64,000 nucleotides of DNA from Salminus brasiliensis (GCF_030463535.1 NC_132894.1:27796625-27860624); one strand, 5' to 3'. Positions 12,935 through 25,490 are shown, counted from the first letter of the stretch. The notes: generated by a model not told the origin, from the letters alone. Numbers and translations are program-made.

Positions 12935-13870
12935 ATATGAACAGCGGCATGCAAACATTTGGACCCCCCATGACAAATATTCTGTGAGCAGCTAGGTGAG
13001 AAGACAAGATGTTTTTGTACAATTTCAGAGAGGAAAAAAAGCACCATGCAAAGGTTTGGGCACCTGAAGAGATTTCAACCCAGCTTGTTAGGAAAAAGGC
13101 TTGTTCATAATCATTGTTTGGAAAGACCAGGTGATGCAAATTTCTAAGCTTTGCACACAATCTTGACTCTTCAAATCTCAGAAATACCACATACAGAGGT
13201 ATTTAAAAATGCTGACGGTATCTCAAAATTACAGCTGTCTGATGTGTCAAGTACACAGCCAAATAAGCTCATTCCCTCATCTGTATTTAAGTAAGTCACA
13301 GGGTGGGGGTACTGTGGGAGCTTACTGATTGGCGATGCCACGCTCTGAAAACAGGTGACGAAAACAGTTTAGCAACGTGCTGAGGGCGATTAAAAGGCCT
13401 GGACAAGTCGGTACAAAAAAGTGCATTCTGCCCAACCCTACTGTCCACTGTTTAACCCTGGGGTGAATGGATCATGTTTTGGACTTTTGTTGAAGCCAGT
13501 GCCATGAGGAACATTTCACTGGTAAATGCAAATGCACTGGTTCTCTGCAAATTCTGGAAGCAAACCTCGCACCATCTGTAAAAAAAAACTGAAGATGGAA
13601 AGCAGAACACATCTCAAAATCCATAATGCACTACCTCAAGAGTCCCCCAACCCAACTAAATCAGAAATCTGTGGATAGACCTTAAAAGAGCAGTGCATGC
13701 AACAGGTTCCAAGAATCTCACAGAACTAGAAGCCTTTAGCAAAGATGAATAGTTGATAAAGAATGAAAAGACTCTGAGACAGTTTTCACTATCAGTGCAC
13801 ACTCAGAGATATGACCCAGAGTGTAAACACTTACAGAAGACAAGAGTTTGTAATTAAAAGGTTTAAGCAT
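12935..13870 (+). mobile_element. DNA transposon relic with 'GGCATGCAAA' terminus
   Basis: The left side has 'ggcatgcaaacatttggacc' followed by 'accatgcaaaggtttgggca'. These resemble the termini of a common fish DNA-transposon family. Similar termini occur at 20350-20375 (inverted) and 53446 onward, so three pieces of the family sit in this window. No intact transposase frame remains. Confidence 0.5.
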
Positions 13871-16800
13871 TAAGCATGCTCCTCTTTAACAAGCCCGAAC
13901 CAGCCCAGTGTGGGCGGGACCTGTAGCGACATGTAGTTGAATTAATCTGCATTCTTATAGGCTGCATGTTAAACCGCACACCGCTACACCAAACAGTATG
14001 TCAAAAAAATAATGCACTTGGTGGAGTACTGTATGAGATTCTTGCCGTGTGTTGAGACCCTGCGCTTTAATTGACCAGATAAAACATGGCAGCAGACAGT
14101 GAGGCCTTCTCATTCCTCTCTTTCTCAGGTTACATATTTATTTTACGAGGTGCTGATAAACATACACAGAAATACACATTGCTCATGCGGTTACAGTACT
14201 GGAAGTACAGTGGAAATTTTACTGCTCAAAAAAAAAAAAAAAAAAATAGGGGAAGCATAGGTTTCCACATGCTCCATTGCTCAGGCACCTATGCCCACAC
14301 TCCTATCTCAACCTGCTCAAACCACATCCAGCTCTTCTTTAAAGTGCCACAAACTTCAGTCAGTGTGGTTTAAGACACGCTATGGCTTACTGTCTATAAA
14401 AATGAACAATGGCTCTCCCCCCTGTTTAGCTACACAGTTAAATGGAGTATTTTAAGCTGCAAAGTGTGTGACTGTAGTTGGGGTGAAGAATGTTTGAATG
14501 TGGTTGTACCAGCCTATTTACAGTGGGCTTATGAATACTCTGATGAGCTCTGCTCTGATTGGCTGGTTTACTTCATCATGGAGGCTCAAACAGAAGCCGC
14601 ATGGCGTAACATAGCACAGCATGGCCAACAGGTCCCTAGGTCAACATCATTCCCTAGGTCAGCTAGGGTTTGCTTTTAGCCTAGCACCTACACCATCAGC
14701 AGCCCGTCTCTAAGAAGTCCTTTCTCTAGTCGGCTAAGGTTAGCTTTTAGTCTAGCGTGGATACCTGCAGAGGCCCTTTCTGCGAGCAGTCTTCCCCTGG
14801 GTTTGTTTTTGTTGAAAAGATATGAGTGACTATTGACTTCTGGTGTTTCTTAGCAGCATAAGGTTTGTAGCTCCAGTACACATGTGTAGCAACATGTCAT
14901 GTCTGATTACATCTGGGGTAAATGGCAAATTGAGCAAATTAGATTTTACATTGGACAATTCTTTAAAACTTAACCAAAGTCTATATCCAGCACAGAATTT
15001 CCTATGTGAATACACAATGGAAAGTTTAAACAGGCTTCTGTCTCAGATCATTTTGCTTATTTAACTCAGGGCAACATTTAAAGCAAGGATGTGGTCTGGA
15101 GAAATTGGGTCACAAAGTATATGCAGACCTGTTCTAACACCAGACAGGCCTAATTCAGCGGTTCAGCGTCTCACATTTAATGTCTCAGTGAGGGAAGAGA
15201 ACTGACAACAAGCCTTATTTCCAGCTTTGGTTTCATCTTACTGCAGATAATATGGAAATAATCTGAGCTGGCCTACTGTAAAACAGGAATCAGTGCCATA
15301 CTGTACTGCCATCCCCTATCCTGGACAATGTATTTTCAGAGCAAAGCATTTCCCCCATCACACACATGCTAAACAAAGTTTCGCTAAAAATAAACACGTG
15401 GGCCTCATCTCCAGGGCATTTTGCCATCCTTCTGGGAATGCACAACCATATGCTTAGCTACATCTCCACTCCAGCGCCGTCTCCACCGTCCGTCACATGA
15501 CACTCAGGCCTCGTTAGCGAGCCGCTCTGAGAGATCCACACACCGAGTGGCTGACAGGGGAAACAATAATGAGTCAAGTTCAGCTGTCACAAAGAGTGGG
15601 GACAGTGTGATAAAGCTTGAATAGAAGCAGGATGAAGATAATTAACAACAGCCATTCAAGTCGCCTTACGGGGAGCCTACATGGCTTTAAAGCACGCCTC
15701 TGAAAGCCAGCCTTTCGGACAGACGTTCCCTTTCAGCCCCTGCGTCGTTCCCACCCGCTCTCTGAAAGTAGATTTTCTGTGCTTTCGCAACTTTTTGCAG
15801 GATTAAGATTATGTAAATTCTCAGACAACAATTTCTCTCCTCTGCCAATGAGGTGGCTTTTGTGCATTGATGACAAATATAATTACGTTCTTTCTCTAAT
15901 ACATAACCACTTGTTCAGGGCCGTAAACCACTGAGAAACATGACTCAACACTAAATACGGCTTAAAAACCTGGACACATTTTAGCATTCACACTGAGCCC
16001 ACCAGGATAGAGATGGCACCTGATTTAAAATCAACAGGTGCACAATTAAGCTGGATCTACAGCCTGACCAACAAATCAGTAGGACAACGATATCAGCTTA
16101 TAGTGAGAGTGCTCAGTTTCATTTGAATCATTGAAGACAAACAAATGTATGAATGGAAATAATAAAAAAGAAACTAATAAGGTCATTAATAGAAAACAAA
16201 AGCTGCTCATTATTACGGGTAGCTCTACCAACAGTGTTACAGTGAGTGAAGCTACCTGGTTTAGATGACTTTAGAGAACTATTTATTTAAAGAAAGGTGG
16301 TGAGCACATCTGTCAGCAACTGAGAGTACAAAGCTCAAAAAATTATCATTATTAATCTGCAGTAACAATAAAAAATTCTTTTTGGGGGGTGTGGGGTAAG
16401 GCTGCCACTAACGGATGTTTTTCTATTGATTAATCCACAATAAAATCTAATTAAATCAATATAATTTGATTTAAAAAGGATATTTTCTGCAAAACGTTTA
16501 ATTGAGCATTAAATTATAATTGTATAATGCAGCATGAAAGAAAATATGAAGGTTTATATTAAAGTGTGAAACCAGTTTGGACAGGGAACTCCAGCGTGAT
16601 AGTCAGCAGTGCAATGGGATATTTAGTGTATGTATGGCATTCCCTACACAAAGATATATACTTACAATAATGGCGAAAATTAAATAATTAGGTATGGTTC
16701 ATATCCCATCAAGCCCAAAGCACATAAACACACCAGCACCGCCAATCAACGTAAAAGCCAGACGCAACATGAAGGCCGTTTCTGCCGTTCCATCGTCCAG

Positions 16801-18559
16801 AAGAGTGCTGTTTTCTCCTGAAGTGATCTGCATGGTACTACTGCTGCTGTGATATGCCATTGAAACCTTGCCCAGTGTACAAACCACCTTTTTGTTTCAT
16901 GTAATTTGAAGTACTCCCACACATTCATAACCTTGGGCCTTTGGGAACTTTTAAAAACCTGTTTTAAGTCAGACTCTGCTGCTGCTGGCATTATGGTTAT
17001 GTTTGAACAGAAGCTCTGAATGGAGCCGGCTGATGTTGACTGGAGCCAAAAAATGACTGACCTCATGCAGCAATGACTTAGTGTTAATGAGGAAAAGCAT
17101 TTGTTATTTATTAAACTAAAGTGTTTTAGAGATCTGAAAAAAGGTACTTCGTGTCTGCAATTGGAGTTGTTGCTTGTAAAGACTATAAAAACATGGTTAG
17201 CTAGGGTAAGTATTGCTGCTTGTTATAATATGTGAATATGTCAAGTTACACTGAGTTATGAAGCCTGGAAAACAGGCAAGTAGGCTTGGACAGTGCATTT
17301 ACATGAAAGTTTAGAATAATGAATCAGAGTATTCTTCCTTTTCCTTGCGATTTCCAATTCATTGTGTTTGGCCAGTTTCGGGACGATAGCGATACTGATA
17401 CTGAGCATCGTATCATTCCACCCCTTAGTCCTGATGTCTTACTCCTGATATTTTTACCGTGAAAAAAAAAATAAGGGCGACTTTCCAATCACAAAAATCC
17501 ATCAATGGGACTATGGCAGTGTTGACATGCCTACATGTCACCAGCTATACTTTTAAAACGGTTTTAAAGATATCAGTTCTGCAAAGAAGCACAGAGCAAC
17601 TCATTACTTTTCTAAATACCTTTAACGTGAACCAACATCTAACATTAAAGTCCATCTTAGAGCTAGTGTTTAGCGTAGGCTACTACTTTCCTAGCTATGC
17701 CAGTAAAGTTTACCATGATAAAGAAAACAAAGACATAAAGACGACGAGAAAACTGCAATCTTCACTTCACTTCACTTCATCTGCCCTAGGCGGAAAAAGA
17801 TAGGACTGTGGGTAATCTGGCGTCACCTGCTGTGGTGCAGGGTCACCTCTTATGGTAGGTAGAAAGTTAAATGCGAGGTCAGCAAATGTGTGTTGTGTTT
17901 ACATGCGATTATATTAGCTAAAGTGCAGAAGGCTAGTGGATAAGTGATGGTTGTCCATCTCACTGCAGACTCTTAACTGCCCCCCCCCCCCACAAACCCG
18001 TAGCCAGGTTAGAACCAAGTCAGATTTTGTGCACATTTTGTGAGTCTGCTTTGCTTCTGAATATCAAAGAAGTACTGCAGGGTTAAAGGCTAATAAAGTA
18101 CCATTAGGATATTTGATTTCCAGCAATATGACACTGCTTGTTTCAGAGATAACAGGCCTAACTTCTTATGCTTAGTTACACATTTCTGCACTCGATCATG
18201 CAGACCTAGGATCTGATTTCTTTGCTCTACAAAACTAGTCTTCTTAAGCATATTGTATCATATTGCAGCACCTGCAACGTGATGAATGTTTAAGGGTCTG
18301 CCAAGGCCTCATTCTGGTGAGGTATAAGAGATGTAGATGAGATGGACGGGAAGTCTGAGGCCGCACTCAAACATAAAGTAAACCAATAATGAGCAGAGCT
18401 AGATGTAATAAAACAAAGCCATGACTGAAGGGGAAAAGCAATCTGGCCAGAAACCAACGTTAAAGGATAAAACTGGACGTGAAACCACAGCTAAAGGGCA
18501 AATCTTTTCCCCTTAATGCCAGCAGGATGATCTCTGCAGTACCCTAAGCATACATTTCG
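13871..18559. other. Non-coding, no gene seen
   Basis: A long stretch without recognisable exons. It holds A-tracts (14229-14247, 17462-17471), a C-tract of about 13 bases near 17978-17992, and a possible MITE near 16395-16460 ('aaggctgccactaacggatg'). It is read as nfat5 intron 1. Confidence 0.4.
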
Positions 18560-18720
18560 AAGGAGTGCTGTGAATGGTTCTTTAAGCAGTGCCTTTTACA
18601 TCAAGAGAAGGTTCTTTAGACCTTTACAACAAGGTTCTTCAAGTTGACTCTTCTCTTTATGGAACCAAAAGCGGTTCTTCTACGGCAATCGTTCAAAGAA
18701 CCATTTGAAGCTTCTCTGTT
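18560..18720. mobile_element. MITE of the 'AGAACC' class
   Basis: Compact segment with inverted 'ggttcttt' and 'aaagaacc' elements: 'atggttctttaagcagtgcc' at the left, 'ggaaccaaaagcggttcttc' in the middle and 'caaagaaccatttgaagctt' at the right. It matches a widespread short non-autonomous element in fish genomes. Confidence 0.6.
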
Positions 18721-18724
18721 TTCA

Positions 18725-20034
18725 ATAAAATAGTCCAAGAGGACTCCAAAATAGGCCAAACCTTGCCAAGGAAACTAGAAAATGGCTGGCTGAATGGCTT
18801 TTAAACTGAAGCACACTGCTCTTCTCCAGATAGCAAGCTGATCCCATAGCTGTGGTTTAATGTCTCCAGATTTCACCCCTTCCAAACTCCCTAATTTGTG
18901 TTTTGAGTGCGGTACAGTGTAAATAACCTTTTTAAGCTGATATTATCGGCTCAAAACCAAGGACTGAAGTTCAGTAATGATGCCATTAACTTCTACTCTG
19001 TAGTTAGTTGGACGCATATTTCGATATGGGCAAAAGAATGAGAGGCTTGTTAACCCCAGCAAGGGGTTCGTTCTGGCCCCTTGCACAAACTTCCAAAATG
19101 CTGCAGCCTGACATTTATACCGCGCAAAAGCACGCAGGCAAAACAGAGCAAGCGTTTGTTTGTTCATACAGGTAGCACACCGCGAAACCCAGCACAGAGG
19201 GGCATATTCACACACCACTACACTACAAGCCAACAAGACGCACCGCAGTTTCTCGCACCCTAAAACAAGACTTTTAGTTCAGAGAATAAAAAGAGCTAGA
19301 ACCATACTGAGGTCCATGCAACCCAACGTCAGGCTTAGCCTCAGCCACGCTCAAAATATCCAATAATAACGTCAACAATAGCAGCGACAGCAGCCAGGCC
19401 AGCAGACCTTCACCTAGGATTACCAGCAAGATTATTTCTTACGTAATCTGGGAACTGCTAGGCTACGTCGAGGCACTGACCCAAGATACTATTCCACACG
19501 AAAACTTGCGCAAAACGTAACCTAAACGAAGCTCCTTCGACAGCTCACTAAAGAAAACACAAGGCCTAATTGCAACATGAGGCCGTAAGCATCCTCCCAG
19601 ACTTCCTGCAGAGACCTCCTCATGAACTGGATTCAGTCTTACTAAAACCAGGTGAGGAACATGAAACTGAAAACGCCCCAAAGGAAATAACAGGCCCAAG
19701 TAAATTCTGCATGACCAGCCTTACTCCTGACATACAGGTCGAAGAGTGTGTGTGTGGGGGGGGGGGGTCATAGGAAAAATGTCTGGGAGTTCTCTGTTAC
19801 AGTCTTTGACATGCAGCGCTGAAAGTGAATTCCATTATCATGACAATCGAAGGAAACTGGTCTCAATTGCATACTTCTGATCCGGTTCCACCTACTTAGC
19901 GCAACGTAATGTGAGTGACAGAGTTTAACAACGAAGGTAAAGTTTATTAAGAGCGTCTCAGCTGCTAGACTGAAGGAACTGGATTTCAGGATTTCAGCTC
20001 TCTGATCATTTTAACCAAGGTCTCAGATCTTCAT
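18725..20034. other. Non-coding, no gene seen; G-tract
   Basis: No exon recognised. A (GT)n run leading directly into about 12 G residues lies at 19747-19768. Confidence 0.35.
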
Positions 20035-20039
20035 TGGCT

Positions 20040-20378
20040 TGTTAGGGCTATGACTTGTTCGCAGACGTCGTTAGGAAATCAGTAGGAGATGCAAAACTTG
20101 AATTTCAAAACTTGAAAGAAAATCATCCTAAGAATTTGAGAAAGACTCGTAGCTGGATACCAAAAGTGATTACAGGCTGGGGTACTTGCTGAAGAGGGTT
20201 ATGCCAAGTACTGACCATGCATGGTGCCCAAACCTTTACCTCTGGACCTTTTTCTTTTTTGTTATTTTGAAACCGTAAAAGATTTGTGATTGGAAATCGG
20301 GTCATCTCTTACTTGGACGGCTGTTTACAGTAGCAGCGTAATCTTCCCCAGGGGTGCCTACACTTTGCATGCCACTGG
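20040..20378 (-). mobile_element. DNA transposon fragment, 'TTTGCATGCCACT' end
   Basis: It ends in 'ggggtgcctacactttgcatgccact', the inverted form of the terminus at 53446 and related to the one at 12944. It also contains the internal phrase 'accatgcatggtgcccaaac'. No coding capacity remains. Confidence 0.5.
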
Positions 20379-21168
20379 CTCTTGTGTGTAGTTGAAAAGT
20401 CCATAATGGCTCATAATGCATTTTGCAACTAACCCCGTTATTACCGTATTATTACATCTCGCTATCCAGGTTTGAGATGTCAGGATCACGTAGTAAAGCC
20501 TTCCTCTTCCTCTCTGTGATTTCAAAACGTGAGCAGGCTATTATCCAACAGTATGGTTACACATTACCTTTACACAACTGCGTAAAACCTGTGCACTGAC
20601 CTACTCCACTACTGCTGCTGCTTTAGAGTCAACAGTGGAGTTTGGCAAATGGCAGATGAACCTGGGTCACAGGAACCTCTCAGTCTGGCCGTTTCTTCTG
20701 ACCAGCCGGAGCCTCATTCAGAGAGGTCTTCAGCACAGAGGGGCTGAGGATTCGGAGGAGGCTGAAGTCTTAGGACACATTCACTAAAGGCAGAAACAGT
20801 GAGGTGCTCTTAGTCCCAGACTAGGACTCGGTTGGCTGTAGGAGAAAGTTGGCCGGGGCTGTTAGGCCTGTCAGGCAAGTGAGACACGAAGAGATGGAGG
20901 GCAACAGATAAGGCCAGAGGGGGAAAAGGCGAGTTTTGTTGACTCCAATCCCGGCCCCCCCTTTCTCACTACCAGCCACCCTCCCTCTCTCCCTCCCTCC
21001 TGGCTCAAACACATCAGCCATGCCATGCATGAAGTAGAAAGGAGCAGAAAGAGTGACAGCAGCGTCACTTGCAGCTCTTTCCCCCTCATATCAAACCACC
21101 ACACAGCTTAAACGCCCCCTAACAGATGCACTAACTAACTAATTAACTAACCAACAACATTACCTAAC

Positions 21169-21170
<2 letters not shown>

Positions 21171-21206
<36 letters not shown>

Positions 21207-21345
21207 CCGAGAGGCTTCTTCGCCTCCGAGAGGAGGAAGGAGCTGAGACAGCGGGGCGCGCGCGCGCGCGAGAGCGAGAGAGAGAGCGAGAGAGAGAGAG
21301 CGAGAGAGAGAGAGCGAGAGAGAGAGCGAGAGAGAGAGAGAGCGC
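21171..21345. repeat. Compound (CA)n / (GC)n / (GA)n microsatellite cluster
   Basis: Three distinct simple repeats lie within 175 bases: about 15 CA units (21171-21201), an alternating GC run (about 21256-21270), and GA with GAGCG interruptions (about 21270-21345). The cluster begins only about 20 bases inside the nfat5 intron-1 splice donor. CA and GC alternation favours Z-DNA, and GA tracts favour triplex. Confidence 0.9.
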
Positions 21346-21365
21346 GAGACTGACTCTAAACTTAC

Positions 21366-21438
21366 CTTTGGAGTAGAGCGAGTTTGGGGAACGGAGGTCG
21401 AGATCCGCGCTGAAGAGCGAGCTGAAGTCAGAGGGCAT
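21366..21438 (-). CDS. nfat5: nfat5 first coding exon (partial gene)
   Basis: The exon encodes 24 residues plus one base: MPSDFSSLFSADLDLRSPNSLYSK, ending at donor AAAG|GTAAG (21366/21365). It closely matches the N-terminus of the long isoform of vertebrate NFAT5 (TonEBP), which begins MPSDF, has the core SADLDL and ends SLYSR at the same intron position. NFAT5 is the Rel-homology transcription factor that drives osmoprotectant and stress genes in the nucleus. The ATG at 21438 has G at -3. The reading frame stays open upstream to another ATG at 21540, but homology begins at MPSDF. The remaining exons should lie leftward, and I could not find exon 2 within 1-21360, so the first intron is probably over 21 kb. 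Fish have duplicated nfat5 genes, and I cannot say which copy this is. Confidence 0.85.
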
Positions 21439-21720
21439 CGCAGTGCCGCTCCGAGCCCGAGAGGAAACCCGCTCCTGCCCGCGGCCAAAACCGACGAGGG
21501 ACAAAAGTAAAGACAGGCGCAGACTTCCTTCACCATTCATAAAAAGGTCGTCACGCAGTTACTGCTCCGCGTTTGGTCACTTCACGCTAAGCGAGAAGTG
21601 CGTGTTTGTGTGCGTGCGTGAGCGTTGAGTTGGTCTCGTGCTACCCCGCCCACTCCACGCAGGCGCGTCGCTGAGGATGAGCGATGGGCGGAGCTACGGT
21701 CACATGATTGACGTGGTAAA
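21439..21720 (-). promoter_or_regulatory. nfat5 5' UTR and CpG-rich promoter
   Basis: Immediately upstream of the nfat5 ATG the sequence is GC- and CpG-rich, unlike its surroundings. It contains GC-box cores ('ccccgccc' at 21644 and 'gggcgg' at 21686) and a CACATG E-box near 21702. No TATA box is evident, which fits a CpG-island promoter. The exact start of transcription cannot be read. Confidence 0.6.
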
Positions 21721-21834
21721 CAAACGAAACAGGAGTCCTTTCACGATCAGCCCTGCCTGCAGAAATAGTGCACGCCTGGAATAGTGCACGCTTGTAGGAC
21801 ACGTAGTAAATATTTATTCTACTTTATATATATA

Positions 21835-22110
21835 TATATACATGTCCAATAAAAAAACATGTCTCCAGAATGGTGACTTTACAGGAGAAGGCAAAAATTT
21901 TCATAACTTTGAATGGAAGTCAATGTAAAATACGAGCTTATTATCCAAATAATTCAGAGCATGTAGGTCCCACTTTAGCTGCATGGCTCCACAAGTGTGT
22001 GCAAAGGCCTCTGATGACCAGATCAGATCCACTTGAGAGAGTTGCCTGAACGCGAGATTTACTGGAAGAGATAAGATAAAATCAAATCAGACCTTTCTGT
22101 ACAAAGGCGT
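21835..22110. repeat. Interspersed repeat shared with 60870-61090
   Basis: The phrases 'aaaacatgtctccagaatgg', 'tgactttacaggag' and 'ttgaatggaagtcaatgtaa' recur in the same order at 60880-60958. This marks a dispersed element of unknown class. Confidence 0.6.
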
Positions 22111-22204
22111 CGACATGGTCAATGTCCCCGATATACTTAAGTTTGAATATTTACCTATAAATAGTACAGACTTGCTTGTCATAACTCTTAGAGTTTTAAT
22201 GCGG

Positions 22205-22500
22205 CCTCAGATCTTTAGGCTGGAACATCCCCTGGGCAGGGCACCAGTTCAGTGCAGGGTACCACACATACACCCATTCACTCAGACACTCACACCTAGA
22301 GGGTGATTTTACATTGTGAATTCACCTACCCATGTGTGGAGGTGGGAGGAAACCAGAGGACCCAAAGGAAACCCATACACCCAGACACTGGGAAAACACA
22401 CCAAACTTCTCACAGGCAAAAACTGGAGCGAGAGTGACAATCGAACCTACAACCTCAGGCCCCGGGAGCTGCACCACTTTGTGGGCCCCTAGTGCAATCA
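22205..22500 (-). mobile_element. Retroposon/SINE fragment
   Basis: Contains 'catgtgtggaggtgggagga', 'cacccagacactgggaaaac' and 'gtgacaatcgaacctacaac'. These belong to a very common fish retroposon read antisense; the 'atcgaacc' block corresponds to a tRNA box B on the minus strand. No coding potential. Confidence 0.6.
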
Positions 22501-22504
22501 GTGC

Positions 22505-23450
22505 ACAGTTATTCTGACTGATGACCTAAATATTAAAATATCATGAAATATTCCTATCCTGCTGGGCGTGGTCTCTTTCAGGACTTCTACAGGTCTCAAG
22601 GGGTCACTAAACGGTTTGATGAGAATGAAAATGATATAAGTCATATGCTCTGACCTTCGCAGTCTCTTCCAATGCTCTCCACCACCATCATCATCAAAGC
22701 ACCACCTGAGGGAATGTGCTTAGAAAGAATGGTGTTCCCTCCCTCCAGTACAGTTCCAGACTCGTAGAATCTGTGCTAAGCTGTACTGAAGCTGTTTCAC
22801 CTGCTTATAGTGGCCCAACACCTTGCTAAGGTGGTTTTCCATTACCATGTAGTTCAACATATATTTATAAATAAACATAGAAGTTTTAATAAGCTCTGAG
22901 ACAAAAAAATGAAATGTGCACATGTTATGGGATTCACTGCTGGAAGGGGCTTCAGTAACGTTACTGGGATCCTTCAACTAAATAAAGCTTTTCGTGGAAT
23001 TGCCCAAGTTAAAATGGGGATTTGCTGTAACACTGAAGGACATGGCTTCCAGTGACAAAACGTATCAGGTAACCACACTTTTAAAAATATATGGGTGATA
23101 AAAATGATAGAAATAGATGGCGGAGGTATATATCACATTCATGTGATTTTCTTGAATTTATTATTATTATTTTTTTTACACCATAGGACACTTTTGAGAT
23201 TTGGGTCGAAATAATAATAACACTTTTTTTTAAATATAATAACAGGTTCATGTAGAATAACGACATGTTTAATCGTTTAGTGATGATGACAATATTGATT
23301 ATATATCATGTGTGACAGTGCCATGGCAATGTCATGTTAACAAGTCAAACATCTACACATAATCACCAATAATTACTAAGTGAAAACAGGTTTATAAAAT
23401 ATGCAATTTTATTTTACTGACAAAAATAGGTTATTTAAGGGTTACTGTAG
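22505..23450. other. Intergenic, no gene seen
   Basis: Lies between divergently oriented nfat5 and psmd7. AT-rich, with short TTA runs near 23158-23178. No exon recognised. Confidence 0.4.
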
Positions 23451-23454
23451 CTGT

Positions 23455-24035
23455 ATACACTCTTAGCCTAATACTTAGTTGATGCATCTTTGGTAGCAAT
23501 TACAGCTTCAAGGCGTCTTGGGAAAGAAGCGATGTGCTTGGCACACTTGTTTCTGGACATTATTGACCCTTCCTCTTACCATATCCTTGAAAGCTCTGTC
23601 AGGTTGGATGGGGTACGTCGGTACACAGCCATTTGCACCTGTAAAGCAGCAGCAATGTTCTGCACTCTTCTTGTATGCCTTAACAAAATCTTTTGACCCC
23701 ATGGCTTGGAGTTTGCTCTGACATGCACTGTCAACAGTAGGACCTTATATAGGCAAGTGATGGCAATCCCCAATCATGTCCAATCAATTGAATTCACCAC
23801 AGTTGGACTCCAATTGAGTAAAGACATCTCAATCAGTGGAAACAAAATGCACCTCAGCTCACTTTTAGGTATAAAGGTGTGCATACATATGATATTTAAC
23901 ATTTTGATCTTCTATAAATTAGCAAAATTACTAAAAGCCTGATTTTGAACCTGAATCCAATCTATCTTAGAATAAATCTGTAGCGTAATAAAACGTGGAG
24001 AAGGTGTAGGGGTGTGCAGACTTTCTGACTTATAT
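23455..24035 (+). mobile_element. DNA transposon relic, internally deleted
   Basis: The left part ('gcctaatacttagttgatgc', 'caggttggatggggtacgtc', 'acagccatttgcacctgtaa') and right part ('ccaatcaattgaattcacca', 'ggggtgtgcagactttctga') are recognisable ends of a widespread fish DNA transposon. The middle is missing. Frames crossing it are not genes. Confidence 0.6.
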
Positions 24036-24075
24036 AGATATATATATGTAGAGAAAGACATTGAAAGTATTGAAA

Positions 24076-24245
24076 CATGGGGGCAGTGGTGGTTCAGCGG
24101 TCAGAACTCCGGGTTATTGATACCTGGGTTCGATACCTGGGCTCGGCAAGCTACCTCAGTACGCCTCAGTACCTGGCAACCCTGCTTTGTAACTTAGCGT
24201 GGTTATGTAGTTGCTTTTATACACCTGTGGCAATGGGATTGAAAG
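24076..24245 (+). mobile_element. tRNA-derived SINE, second family
   Basis: The head has a box-A-like 'tggttcagcggtcagaactc' and a box-B-like 'gggttcgatacctgggctcg'. A body follows ('cctcagtacctggcaaccct'). Related pieces sit reversed in psmd7 intron 6 (32860-32965) and in a pkd1l2 intron (44400-44590). It lacks a full cloverleaf, so it is not a tRNA gene. Confidence 0.65.
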
Positions 24246-24249
24246 AAAC

Positions 24250-25490
24250 ATCTGAATTCAATGATTATGAAGAGGTACCATCATAGTCTATAAATAAATA
24301 AAGAAATAAATATATACATACATACATATACATATAGTAATTACACATATAAAGAGTGTGAGGGTGAGAGAGAGAAAGAGAAACAGACAAAGAATACAGA
24401 ACTCGCACTGAAAAACATTTGTCTGTGTGTGTGTGTTTCTGTGTGTGACAACAACTTTCCATCATCACAGATCCTGTGTTTACAAAGGAAGCACATGGTC
24501 TGGCAGCATTACAGTTGCCACATTGTTCAGCAGGGTGACAGTTAAGTCACTACAGCTACACCAGATTTCATCACTGCTGGCTGCAGGTGGCACTGCATAA
24601 GTACTGGACTCAAAACTCAATGAGACAATTGTTTATCAACATGTGTAAGAATGTGACATTTTGTTTTTCTTGTGAGACTATTTCAGTTCTTATGAACGCT
24701 TATCAAAAAAAAAAAAAAAAACGAATTCTGAGAATGCACCGTTCATAACAGCCTGCCTGAATGTTCCTCGCACACACTTCATAATATAGGCCTTGTTCAG
24801 GATATGAATATCAGTGGTGCTGTTAGGTGATGGAGGAAAGGGAACGACCCTGACAACAGCAAACAGTCCAGAACACGCTGCATGTATTTGTTTGTTTTCA
24901 GCCTGAGAGTGAGAGATGTAGGTTTCTGAAGGGCCCACTTCATGACATCCTTATCTTGTGTGTAATATTTGTTTGCCTTTATCTCGACATTGCGCAGGTC
25001 TGGCCTACATGCCTGTGAACCCATCCAGGTCGTTGAACTGTCTAGTAAGCCGACTGGATCTGTGATATAATCCGGAAGTTGTTTAGCCATTCATGAATGA
25101 AAGATTTCATTTGAGCCGATGAAGTACTTCAGAAGACTTCGGTATTAAGTGAAGACACAAAAAGCGCAAATATGATAAAACACTACTCAAAAATCGACAA
25201 GATGCACTTATCTGAGGATGATCTGGCTGACAGCCCTCTGTCTATGGCGAACAAATATAGATACACAACATAATGGACAGAGCACTCTGTCCGCATTTGC
25301 CTTTTGAGTGAAGTTACTACAGCTTTGCTCGGTGAAAGCTTTACTCTATACGCTGGTTGTGTTGTAGGCGACACCACTGTGTCCATGACTAACTATGAAA
25401 ACGTATCCATCTTTTATATGATTATACCTTAAAGAAGGTCAGGCCTTTATCCACTTTACTGTGGATACTTACAGTTACCTTGAACTTTTC
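24250..25490. other. Intergenic; one unexplained open frame on the minus strand
   Basis: Includes a short CA/GT-rich part near 24290-24450 and an A-tract near 24706-24721. A minus-strand frame at 25090-24797 (starts MAKQLPDYITDPVGLL) has a fairly protein-like composition for about 60 residues. I recognise no family and see no clean splice sites, so it is not called as a gene. Confidence 0.3.

Noticed and set aside
1..21360. Search for nfat5 exon 2 (a frame continuing with a SVYDLLPKEL-type sequence) on the minus strand
   Set aside because: Nothing matching was seen, so the exon is taken to lie outside the window. A profile search could overturn this.
21160..21366. Minus-strand Arg/Ser-rich frames beyond the nfat5 donor
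   Set aside because: They are translations of CA, GC and GA microsatellites read past a good GTAAG splice donor.
24076..24160. Possible tRNA gene (box A and box B present)
   Set aside because: No complete cloverleaf or acceptor pairing, and related fragments occur at 32860 and 44400. It is a SINE head.
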